A stretch of 26,132 nucleotides of DNA from Deltaproteobacteria bacterium (GTDB lineage Bacteria; Desulfobacterota; Syntrophia; Syntrophales; Smithellaceae): NCBI GenBank assembly GCA_019136325.1, contig JAGVUJ010000205.1:1-26132 (forward strand). Reading direction: 5' to 3'. Shown piece by piece: positions 1-7,527 of this stretch. The translations under genes were made by a program, and so were the position numbers. The notes under the pieces are model-generated. The model was not told where the DNA came from. It worked only from the letters and a program-made list of their open reading frames with translations, and ran no database searches. Each line of letters begins with the position of its first letter. The stretch's first letter is position 1.

Positions 1-1050
1 TATGAAAAAGCGTTTCAGCGTCTGGATCTGCTGGTCACGGTGGAACTGGCCATGACGGAAACGGCCGCGCTTTCCCATTACGTGCTGCCTTCCCGTTCCG
101 GCTACGAATCCTGGGACGGCACGTTCTTCCCGATTACCTATCCGGGGATATTCTTCCAGATGCGCAGGCCGATCATCGATCCCGAGGGCGAACCGCTGGA
201 ACAGGGGGAGATCGATCTGCGGCTCGCGGATAAACTCGGTTTGATTCCGCCGATTCCCGACCGTCTTTATCAGGCGGCCTATGAGAGTCATGCCGCTTTT
301 GCGCAGGCTCTGATGGAATATGTCATGACGGAACCGAAGGCCATGAAAGCCATGCCGTTTATTCTGGGGAAAACGTTGGGCAAGGCCATGGGTTCCGTTC
401 ACCTCGCAGCCCTGTGGGGATTGCTGCAGGTTTCACCCAAGTCTTTTCACGAAAACGCGGCAAGAGCGGGCTTTAAACCGGGACCAATGCTCGGCGAAGA
501 AATCTTTCAGAAGATTTTGGATCACCCCGAAGGCATCTGGGTGGGGAAAGCCGATGAGGAAAATAATTTCGCGGAAATCAAAACCGCCGACAAAAAAATC
601 AATCTTCATATTCCGGAACTGCTCGATGAACTGAAATCAATCGAAGCGGCCGGGGAAGAAGCGGCGCTGATCATGCCCGCCGAATTCCCGCTCGTTCTGA
701 TGGCGGGACGGCATACGTCCATGAACGCCAACACGCTGATGCGCGATCCGGCATGGAACGAAGGCAAACGCCCCTGCACGCTGGCCATGCACCCCGACGA
801 CGCGGCATCATTAAACCTTAAAGACGGACAGCAGGTCAGGGTGACGACGGAAGCGGGCAGTGAAGAGATCGAACTGGAAATCACGGAGACGGCGCGACCC
901 GGACATGTCGTGATGCCTCATGGTTTCGGTCTGATTTACAACGGCGTCAAATACGGCGCCAACGTGAATCGTTTGACTAAAAATACCAACCGCGATCAGT
1001 TTGGAACCCCCATGCACCGTTACGTGCGTTGCCGGGTGGAAACGGCCTAG
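1..1050 (+). CDS. Molybdopterin oxidoreductase, C-terminal part (5' end outside window)
   Basis: The frame is open from base 1 to the TAG at 1048-1050, so the gene starts upstream of the window and about 349 residues remain. The visible part opens with DLLVTVELAMTETAALSHYVLPS, a pattern typical of the region before the cofactor-binding domain in the DMSO-reductase superfamily. From about FPLVLMAGRHTSMNANTLM to the end it is a molybdopterin-dinucleotide-binding domain, with the usual LKDGQQVRVTTEAGSEEI barrel segment and a PHGFGLIYNG stretch. Proteins of this superfamily carry a Mo- or W-bis(MGD) cofactor and catalyse two-electron redox reactions on varied substrates. The Fe-S and active-site portion is missing, so substrate and subfamily cannot be assigned. 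It is convergent with the outer-membrane protein gene at 1128; the 77-base gap holds no clear terminator hairpin. Confidence 0.88.
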   Translation, partial: YEKAFQRLDLLVTVELAMTETAALSHYVLPSRSGYESWDGTFFPITYPGIFFQMRRPIIDPEGEPLEQGEIDLRLADKLGLIPPIPDRLYQAAYESHAAFAQALMEYVMTEPKAMKAMPFILGKTLGKAMGSVHLAALWGLLQVSPKSFHENAARAGFKPGPMLGEEIFQKILDHPEGIWVGKADEENNFAEIKTADKKINLHIPELLDELKSIEAAGEEAALIMPAEFPLVLMAGRHTSMNANTLMRDPAWNEGKRPCTLAMHPDDAASLNLKDGQQVRVTTEAGSEEIELEITETARPGHVVMPHGFGLIYNGVKYGANVNRLTKNTNRDQFGTPMHRYVRCRVETA

Positions 1051-1127
1051 AATTTTTTGTCATGTCGCGGCAATGCTTTATGGTCCACTCTCTTGCATGG
1101 TTGGAATAGCATCAGATTGAGGCATAA

Positions 1128-1955
1128 TCAAAATATGATGCCGACCCGGATGCCATACATATCCGCTTCTGTTCGGGGCTGATAGTAAATGGTGCCGCGT
1201 GAATGTTCATTATCGGATTTTGAAAAACGCAGGCTATCGTAGTAAATACCGGCTCTGAAAGGTGTGTATTGAACGCCCGCTTCGGCAAACCAGGACGGTT
1301 GATTGCCGGGGGTGAATGTAACATCCGGACCCAGGTCCGACTCATCAAAACGGGCCTTGTTTTGGTTGTACACCGGAAACGTGCTTCCCACTTCAACAAA
1401 TAAAAGTGTTTTTTCAGCGAGCGCCAGATCACCTCGCAACCCAACGCGAAAGTACGCAGAGCGCCATTCTTCCGGATAGCCTTTCGCCTGTGTTATTTTG
1501 TCGGAAGCCGCAGCATCATGGATTTTTCTGTACCATCCGCGTAATCCCGCTCCGACAAACGGTTCAATCGAATATTTCTTTAATGATGTGTATCGCCATC
1601 CGAGATCAAATCCCACTTTCCCGTCATAATAATCCGTATCGGATTCTAAAGGAATATGGGACTGCGTAGACCCTTCATAGTCGACGCGACCTCCGATGAT
1701 TTCAATGCGAGGTTTGAAAATAAGATGGTCGTTGTAAAATTGAACGTCATGATTCAATCCTATGCCGAACCGGGGTCCGGTTTCTTTCAAGAAACGGTCA
1801 TGATGAACAAATTCCTGCCACTCAAACAATTCACCGATAAAATATATGTTTGTTTCCTCCGCAAAGCTCTGAACCGCCTGCGTCGATTGAATAAAACAAC
1901 AGAAAACAAAAGCCATGAACGTGAAATAATATATTTGAAAATGTTTATTCTTCAT
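1128..1955 (-). CDS. Small outer-membrane beta-barrel protein
   Basis: A 275-residue protein with an N-terminal signal peptide (hydrophobic FTFMAFVFCCFIQSTQA, cleavage likely near residue 27). The rest consists of alternating amphipathic strands rich in aromatic and Gly residues, such as VGFDLGWRYTSLKKYSIEPFVGAGLRG, and it ends in Phe, the usual C-terminal signal for outer-membrane barrel insertion. Length and pattern fit a barrel of roughly 8-12 strands. The function is not recognisable. It is the last gene of the long leftward operon, 48 bases after the ModE-like gene. I see no good Shine-Dalgarno in front of the ATG at 1955, so translation may be weak or the start may be slightly different. 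It could be a channel or surface partner of the TonB receptor upstream; that is inferred from position only. Confidence 0.75.
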   Translation of the reverse strand: MKNKHFQIYYFTFMAFVFCCFIQSTQAVQSFAEETNIYFIGELFEWQEFVHHDRFLKETGPRFGIGLNHDVQFYNDHLIFKPRIEIIGGRVDYEGSTQSHIPLESDTDYYDGKVGFDLGWRYTSLKKYSIEPFVGAGLRGWYRKIHDAAASDKITQAKGYPEEWRSAYFRVGLRGDLALAEKTLLFVEVGSTFPVYNQNKARFDESDLGPDVTFTPGNQPSWFAEAGVQYTPFRAGIYYDSLRFSKSDNEHSRGTIYYQPRTEADMYGIRVGIIF

Positions 1956-2003
1956 GAGGGATCATATTTTTTATTCACAACATTTTCGTCTGAATAGAAT
2001 GGA

Positions 2004-2345
2004 TTATGGGCTGTCGTCGCGCGTCAACTTCTGAAAATCCTGATCAGCCGTGTGCAAAAGATTTTCTACATCTTTTTCCAACTTTTCAAAACGTTCGATG
2101 ATTGTGCGGGCCAGCGGCGTCAGGCGCACGGATTTATCCTTTTTGTCGGTTTCAACCAGATTTATACCCATCCGTTTTTCGGAAGCTTTCAATCTTCCCC
2201 AGGCCGCGCGGTAGGACATTTGCAGTTCTTTGGCCGCCGCATTCAGGCTTCGTTGTTCGTCTAATGTCTTAAGAATATTATCCCGGCCTTTGCCGAAAAT
2301 GACCTTATCGTCTTTTTCAATCCATATTTTACACTTTATTTCCAC
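2004..2345 (-). CDS. ModE-like winged-helix regulator lacking the molybdate-binding domain
   Basis: A 113-residue protein that matches the N-terminal DNA-binding domain of ModE: NILKTLDEQRSLNAAAKELQMSYRAAWGRLK (about residues 23-53) is the helix-turn-helix, with the characteristic MSYRAAW recognition region, followed by a wing and a dimerising helix (IIERFEKLEKDVENLL). Full ModE is about 260 residues, with two C-terminal Mop domains that bind molybdate; these are absent here. One-domain ModE homologues are common in anaerobes and may respond indirectly. The start is GTG at 2345, chosen because GGGAGG lies 5 bases upstream; no ATG fits better. It sits 42 bases after the exported methylase-like gene in the TonB operon. 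Candidate targets are the inverted repeats before the operon, modA and fdhA (inference). Confidence 0.8.
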   Translation of the reverse strand: MEIKCKIWIEKDDKVIFGKGRDNILKTLDEQRSLNAAAKELQMSYRAAWGRLKASEKRMGINLVETDKKDKSVRLTPLARTIIERFEKLEKDVENLLHTADQDFQKLTRDDSP

Positions 2346-2387
2346 AGCCGCCTCCCGGAATATTAACGTATTGAATTCATTGACACG

Positions 2388-3308
2388 CTACTTCTCTTCT
2401 CCCTTCACGTTACCGTGCCTCTCTTCTATATATTTGCCGCCGGCCAATCCTTCTTTACGGGCCTGTCCAACCTTGAGGAACTTTCCAACCATCAGCATAT
2501 GAGCCTCCTCGGGCAGTTCCTGATATTTTATTTCTTTCAGAAAACGGCCTACCGTACTGAAAATAACTTTTTGGCGTTCCCGGTCACCCGCATGGTTGAC
2601 CACGGCAACCGGAGTGTCGGCAGGATAATGACGCTGGAGTTGTTCAAAGAGCTGCGGGTAATTCAGATGCATGGTGTAAAATATCATGGAGGTTTGCGTC
2701 GCCATCAACTTCTCGTTGGTGTCGGCGCGACCGGACCAATCCGCCATGGTCAGGATGACCGAACTGGTGTCCCATCCGTAGGGAGGGCTCATTTTAACCG
2801 CCGCACTGGCCGCCTGGAACGCCCCGACTCCGGGAATGATTTCCGAAGGAATATCTTTGGGCAGCATCTCAAAGAAATAAGTAATGCCGTATATCATGGG
2901 ATCTCCCCACTGCAGGGAAGCAACATTTTTACCCTTCTGTACGGCGTCCTTTATCTTGTCGATGATTTCCTGACGATACTGGGCTATGCGCAGGGCTTTT
3001 TCTTTCGCGGCCTGATTTTTCAACTTTTGGGGATCAATACCGTAAAACATCTGGCTGCTGTGACCCAGGAACCAGACTTCTTTTCCTGCAATAAGATCTT
3101 TCCAGGCATCCTTATCCCATTCTTCCGACAGAATAACGATGTCGGCCTGCTTGACGCATTGCACCGCGCGAATCGTCATCAGATCCGGCGTTGTGCCCAT
3201 CCCGACGATAAAGAATTTACCCGAAGCGGCAAAGACACTCCCTGATATAAGAAAAAAAGAAAGCAGGGCTCCCCATACAACAATCCAGGCACGAATCTTA
3301 TTTAACAT
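2388..3308 (-). CDS. Exported tetrapyrrole-methylase-family protein (CbiF/CobM-like)
   Basis: A 306-residue protein. Residues 1-28 form a clear signal peptide (basic MLNKIR, hydrophobic VVWGALLSFFLISGSVFA). The remainder is one tetrapyrrole (corrin/porphyrin) methylase domain: FFIVGMGTTPDLMTIRAV at about 32-49 is the glycine-rich N-terminal motif, NVASLQWGDPMIYG at about 128-141 is the conserved GDPxxYG motif, and IIPGVGAFQAASAA at about 157-170 is the PGVSSF-type motif. The order and spacing most resemble precorrin-4 methyltransferase (CbiF/CobM). Family members methylate cobalamin or siroheme precursors in the cytoplasm with S-adenosylmethionine, so export is unexpected. The ligand motifs look largely kept. 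Start ATG 3308 has AAGGAG eight bases upstream. It follows tonB and precedes the ModE-like gene. Ligand and activity are unknown. Confidence 0.85.
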   Translation of the reverse strand: MLNKIRAWIVVWGALLSFFLISGSVFAASGKFFIVGMGTTPDLMTIRAVQCVKQADIVILSEEWDKDAWKDLIAGKEVWFLGHSSQMFYGIDPQKLKNQAAKEKALRIAQYRQEIIDKIKDAVQKGKNVASLQWGDPMIYGITYFFEMLPKDIPSEIIPGVGAFQAASAAVKMSPPYGWDTSSVILTMADWSGRADTNEKLMATQTSMIFYTMHLNYPQLFEQLQRHYPADTPVAVVNHAGDRERQKVIFSTVGRFLKEIKYQELPEEAHMLMVGKFLKVGQARKEGLAGGKYIEERHGNVKGEEK

Positions 3309-3351
3309 TTTTCTTCTCCTTTATGCTTTGTTCTTTTTGTATGATCAATCA

Positions 3352-4092
3352 TTACTCCAGGCGATAAACGATCGGGATGACAAGTTGAGCTTCAACGGGC
3401 GGTTTGGGAAAAGGAGCGGTGTTGCGAACGGTCTCCATGGCGTTCTTATCCAGTATCGGGAAACCCGAACTTTTGATAACCTTTAACTCGCCAACGGTCC
3501 CTTTTGCCGTAATGATAAAGGAAAGAACGACCTTCCCCTGCCAACTCATCTTTTTTGCCGCGTGGGGATAACTGACATTCCCGAGAATCTTGTCCCGAAT
3601 ATAGGCAAAGTTTTCATTTAAATATTTTGCGCCTGCCGCTTCTTTACAGCCATCCGCGTTACCTCTGCTCGAACTTGCATTCGATGGTCCCCCTGTCGTC
3701 CCTGCAATGCCGGGAGAACCTTCCTTGACGGCTGTTCCCGAATCCGGCAAGCCCGGTCCCATCGAATGACTTTCCAGATTATGTGCTTCAGGGAGTTTCA
3801 CCACCGGCGGCGTTTCCGGAAGGTGCGCTATCGGGGAAACGTCTTCCGTCATGCGAGATGGTTCTTTTTCTTTTATGCTTTGACGGGCCACGGGTTTAAT
3901 CGTTTTCGTTTTCATAACAGGCGCAGGCAGGTCTTCAATCTTTTTGACAGCCGGCGCAGTTTTCTGCAAATCGAAATTCAAAACCATCACTTTTTTATAT
4001 TGCCCCATGAAAGTGCTGCTCATGACGGCAAGGGCAATGATCACACCGTGCAGCAATAAAGATATTTGGATGGCTCTGGTCTGGTAATTCAT
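3352..4092 (-). CDS. tonB: TonB energy-transducing protein
   Basis: A 246-residue protein with TonB architecture. There is one N-terminal membrane helix (about residues 8-27, SLLLHGVIIALAVMSSTFMG), a periplasmic Pro/Lys/Glu-rich linker (about 45-115), a Gly/Ser-rich hinge, and a C-terminal TonB domain (about 158-246). The C-terminal domain has the YPHAAKKMSWQGKVVLSFII motif and ends FPKPPVEAQLVIPIVYRLE. TonB couples the proton motive force harvested by ExbB-ExbD to outer-membrane receptors. The ATG overlaps the exbD stop as ATGA, so the two are translationally coupled. Its location next to a single TonB-dependent receptor suggests a dedicated rather than a housekeeping system. Confidence 0.93.
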   Translation of the reverse strand: MNYQTRAIQISLLLHGVIIALAVMSSTFMGQYKKVMVLNFDLQKTAPAVKKIEDLPAPVMKTKTIKPVARQSIKEKEPSRMTEDVSPIAHLPETPPVVKLPEAHNLESHSMGPGLPDSGTAVKEGSPGIAGTTGGPSNASSSRGNADGCKEAAGAKYLNENFAYIRDKILGNVSYPHAAKKMSWQGKVVLSFIITAKGTVGELKVIKSSGFPILDKNAMETVRNTAPFPKPPVEAQLVIPIVYRLE

Positions 4093-4469
4093 TCACCTTC
4101 CTCGGTCTGGAGGCTGATGCGGGTAAATACCAGTTCCTTCATGACGTCCAGGACACTGACGAAGTTTTGCAGGCTGATACTGCGATCCGCCCGGATTAAT
4201 AAAGGGACGTTTCTATTCATGGTTCCCAGATCGGTTTTCAATTCTTCCAGGGATACAGGCCGGGAATTTAAATAAATGTTTCCGGTCCGATCGATTTCAA
4301 TCGTCTGGGTTTTCAGAGTTTCACCCGCGTTGTGGTGTGCTTTGGGCAGATCCAGGGGAATCATACCGCCGGCGATAAAGGAGGACGTGGTCAACACAAT
4401 GGTCAGGAGTACCAGCATGACATCGACCAGGGGAATGACATTGATATAATCAAACTCATTTTCTTCCAT
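4089..4469 (-). CDS. exbD: ExbD biopolymer transport protein
   Basis: A 126-residue protein with one N-terminal membrane helix. The diagnostic motif YINVIPLVDVMLVLLTIVL (about residues 8-26) contains the conserved membrane Asp that takes part in proton flow. The periplasmic remainder is the ExbD/TolR fold (LRVLIRADRSISLQNFVSVLD-like segment, here PLLIRADRSISLQNFVSVLD). It works with ExbB and TonB in the inner membrane. It overlaps exbB by 14 bases and tonB by 4, which shows a tight exbB-exbD-tonB unit. Confidence 0.95.
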   Translation of the reverse strand: MEENEFDYINVIPLVDVMLVLLTIVLTTSSFIAGGMIPLDLPKAHHNAGETLKTQTIEIDRTGNIYLNSRPVSLEELKTDLGTMNRNVPLLIRADRSISLQNFVSVLDVMKELVFTRISLQTEEGE

Positions 4470-4884
4470 GTTCGATCTCCCAGCTCATCAGCAGGACCTT
4501 AACTTTTCTCAAGAGAAAGTTGTATAAAGAGACGGCGGGGATGGCCACCAGCAGGCCGATGGCCGTGGCCTTCAGGGCCAGCGCCAGCCCGACCATGATT
4601 TTGCCCGTATCCATGAACCCTTCTTTCCCGATCATATAAAAAGTAAGCATGATGCCCAAAACCGTTCCCAGTAAACCGATATAGGGGGCATTGCTCCCAA
4701 TGGTGGCAATGAGATGTATTTTTTTAGTGAGTTCCAGCTCCAGACTTTTTCGATCCGGGAAATCGTCCAGTCGGATATGTCTAAAGAAATAAAACCGTTC
4801 GATGGCAATCCCGATAGCCATAATGCTTAAGAGAATTAAAAACCCTATTATTCCATAATCGATGACGACTCTAAGCCATTCCAT
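4456..4884 (-). CDS. exbB: ExbB-type proton channel subunit (MotA/TolQ/ExbB family)
   Basis: A 142-residue protein with three hydrophobic segments (about residues 8-28, 63-84 and 95-122). The conserved core is APYIGLLGTVLGIMLTFYMIG followed by LALALKATAIGLLVAIPAV, which is the ExbB/TolQ channel signature. It is shorter than E. coli ExbB (about 240 residues), as is usual for minimal ExbB proteins in this group. It forms the inner-membrane proton channel with ExbD that energises TonB. The ATG at 4884 has GAGGAG seven bases upstream. It begins 21 bases after the end of the TonB-dependent receptor. Confidence 0.93.
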   Translation of the reverse strand: MEWLRVVIDYGIIGFLILLSIMAIGIAIERFYFFRHIRLDDFPDRKSLELELTKKIHLIATIGSNAPYIGLLGTVLGIMLTFYMIGKEGFMDTGKIMVGLALALKATAIGLLVAIPAVSLYNFLLRKVKVLLMSWEIEHGRK

Positions 4885-4905
4885 TTTGTCTCCTCGCCGT
4901 TCCCG

Positions 4906-7439
4906 TTAAAAGTTTGCCTTGACGCCTGCATACCACATTCTGCCCGGACCGGGATCAAAGGGATCGGCGTTATAATCGTCCAGAATGTTTTTGCACATGA
5001 TATAAACTTCGTAATTTTTAAAAACTTTCTGCGACAATTTAATGTCGATTTTGAGAGGATTATGAAGTTTTTCCGCGTGGAAATATGATGTTGAAAAATC
5101 AGCATCGGCGGCTGGAACCGATGACATCACGTATTGAATCTGATTGAATTCACAGTTACCGAACAGGCTCAGGCTGGTGTCCGTCCTGAAATCCGTCCTG
5201 AAATCAAAGGTGAATTTATGTGCGGGAAGTTTCTCGAGTTTACTGCCTTTGTTGACGAAGGAATCGTCGACATCCGCCTGATTTCTCGAATACATATAGG
5301 TATATGTTGCAGACATGCCGATATCTGCGATGTCAAAAACATCCATCAGCGCCAAATTTAATGTTGTCTCCGCGCCATGGATAACCGCGGAATCTATATT
5401 CCTGTAAATATAATCATCAATCTTCGTAATATATATTCTTGTGATTTTATCGTCATATTTGCTATAGAAATAATCCGCTCCCCAGATGAGCTGTTTATTA
5501 AAGAATGAAAGTTCGAAGCCCAGATTTCCGTTGAGCATTTTTCAGGTTTAATATTTTCATTGCCGCTTCCCAAATCGTAGGGAGACGCCGTATTAGAATA
5601 GGCCTGAAGCGTAGGGAAAGCTGTTTTCCGCGATGCGGCAGCCTTCAGCTTTAAAAAGTCCTTGACCGGCTCATACACAATATCGGCAACAGGGTTCAGG
5701 GAATCTCGCGTTCCCCATAACATGGCATCATCTTCGGCCTGATACTGATCGATCATTTCCGTGCTTCCGGTAATGCCGTTTTTTCTCCGATATTTCTTGA
5801 GATCCTGCGCATCATAAGAAACACCGAGCGTCAATTCCACATCTTTCCCTATGCGCATTTGATCTTCCATGGCGAAGGTGAGATAAGCGGCTTCGATGTC
5901 GAGTGTCCTGTATTTGCCTCTGCCGTAATTTTCAATCGTCTTGGTCGATGCTTCATTGTACGCCTGCTCTTCTTCCTTATGATTGCTGACATAATAGGAT
6001 AAAGCGAAATTCAGTCTGTTCCACGACGAAAGGTCATATGAAGGATATATGTTTAATCCGTAGGTCCGGCTGGTCCATATGGACCAGGTCATATTAATGG
6101 CATCCCGGTTATAGGCCAGAACCTTTTCCAACGGATCGGCATAAGCCATAAAGGTGTTGGTATTTTCATAGAAGTATGCATTGGCCTTTATGCCGAATCT
6201 GCCTTTTTCGTAAATCAGAAAAGGAGAAACGGCATAATCATTATAATCGGGCCAGCGGCTGGACATGTTGCGCAGGATATACGTGGTATCCGGCAACCGC
6301 CAGTCCTTCTCCTTGGTATAACTATTATACGTATACATGCTTCTCATGTCCGTAAAATAAGAGCTGTTCTGCTTTTCCGTTTGATTATAAAATAACGACG
6401 TTCCTATCTCCAGATCAGGCGTCAGATGGTATCCGACTTTACCATTCAGCTTATATTTCTCATGCTCTGTGTGACTCCACTGGTCCGTCTCGTTCAGATA
6501 GTAGACGGCCGCAGAACTGCCCGGATGAGAATAGATATCATTCCGGGTGAATCCGTAAAGATCATAGCGTGAAAGTTTTTTGAGCCATTTTTCGCGTTCT
6601 TTGCGATCGAGCTTGTCCGAAATCTCATAACCGCCCGACGTGTCGTATAAAGCGGACAACTGATAATAAAAATTGCCCACGGGAGCGCCATGGGAAACGC
6701 TGGTGACGACGTTATCATGCTCGCCGTATTCGGCGGCGACATGAGTGTACATTTTTACGGGTTCTTTTCTGATGAGATTGATCGAACCCACACCGCCCCT
6801 TGTCCCGTAGAGGGCGGACGTTGCGCCGCGACTGACAACGATTTCCGATATGTCCAGCAGACCGATATTGTCAATGTCCATGCTGCCGGTGAAGGATTCG
6901 ATCAAAGGAATGTCGTCGACCAGAATGGCTACTTTGGACATATCATATCCGCGCATATAAAACTGGGTCGTGCCTTTTCGTTGCGTTGACACCTGGATGC
7001 CCGGCACCTGATACAGGACATCTTTAAGCACTTTATCGCTTCTGGCTTCTATCTCCTGCGCGGTAATCTCAGTTGTTGTGCCTCCTTTTACTATCACATT
7101 TTTTTCTATGTTTTTAATGCGGCGTTCCTTGACAACAATTTCTTCCAATTGATATTCTTTCTCGATGTCGGCGTTATGATCCGGTTTATCCGGTTCGAGA
7201 CGTTGAGGAGAGTCCTCCTGCGTCAGGTCCTTCGTTTCCCGGCCGAGATGCTCAGGTGAATCGTCTTCTTTCAATTTTCCCGTTTCCGGTTGTTGATGCG
7301 GGAAGGCTTTATCGCCGGCGGCCGTTTCCGCGTCAGCGTAATCCGCACGGATCCCTTGCAGCGCACGTGACGCAGGCTCCTGCGCCATCACGGGAATAAC
7401 AAACACCAGCACAGACAGTATGATCAATATTAATCTCAT
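4906..7439 (-). CDS. TonB-dependent outer-membrane receptor, interrupted by a one-base frameshift
   Basis: Start ATG 7439 is chosen because it begins the signal peptide (MRLILIILSVLVFVIPVMA) and has AGGA about 9 bases upstream; an in-frame ORF extends 21 codons further up without a signal-like start. After an acidic N-terminal extension of about 75 residues comes a TonB-box-like EEIVV (about residue 100). A plug domain follows, with DVLYQVPGIQV, MRGYDMSKVAILVDDIP and SRGATSALYGTRGGVGSINLI, and then a large beta-barrel ending in Phe. The reading frame breaks after NIKPEK at about 5540 and resumes in another frame as LNGNLGFELSFFN. With one base restored the gene would be 844 residues, a normal receptor size. 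The receptor imports a scarce ligand using ExbB-ExbD-TonB encoded just downstream. The neighbouring tetrapyrrole-methylase-like proteins suggest a tetrapyrrole or metal-complex ligand (inference). Confidence 0.9.
5538..5542 (-). other. Frameshift point in the TonB-dependent receptor gene
   Basis: On the coding strand this is a run of five A (GAAAAATGC). Six A would give an unbroken PEKMLNGNLGFE, matching the usual receptor pattern LKPEKxxNxELGFE. The gene length from 7439 to 4906 is one base short of a multiple of three. A one-base loss in a homopolymer could be a sequencing error, a recent mutation or phase variation; five bases is short for slippage. Confidence 0.85.
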
Positions 7440-7473
7440 CGTAATTTTCCTACGTCCACGTCGTGATTGCAGA

Positions 7474-7510
7474 GGCAATGCATGCCGGTCGTCGACCGGC
7501 ATGCATTGCC
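7474..7510. repeat. Perfect 17-bp inverted repeat with 3-base loop between lipoprotein and receptor genes
   Basis: The left arm GGCAATGCATGCCGGTC (7474-7490), spacer GTC and right arm (7494-7510) are perfectly complementary. In the leftward mRNA it lies 17 bases after the lipoprotein stop and about 34 bases before the receptor ATG. No U-run follows on either strand, so it is not a classical terminator. It may protect the 3' end of the upstream message, direct processing, or lower downstream expression. Confidence 0.85.
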
Positions 7511-7527
7511 TGAAATAAAATTAGCGA

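Noticed and set aside
1051..1127. Bidirectional terminator between the converging genes at the left end
   Set aside because: Only a 5-bp ATGCT/AGCAT pairing is visible and no stem with a T-run.
7440..7502. Longer N-terminus for the TonB receptor
   Set aside because: It would run through the 7474-7510 hairpin and bury the signal peptide; the ATG at 7439 has a ribosome site.
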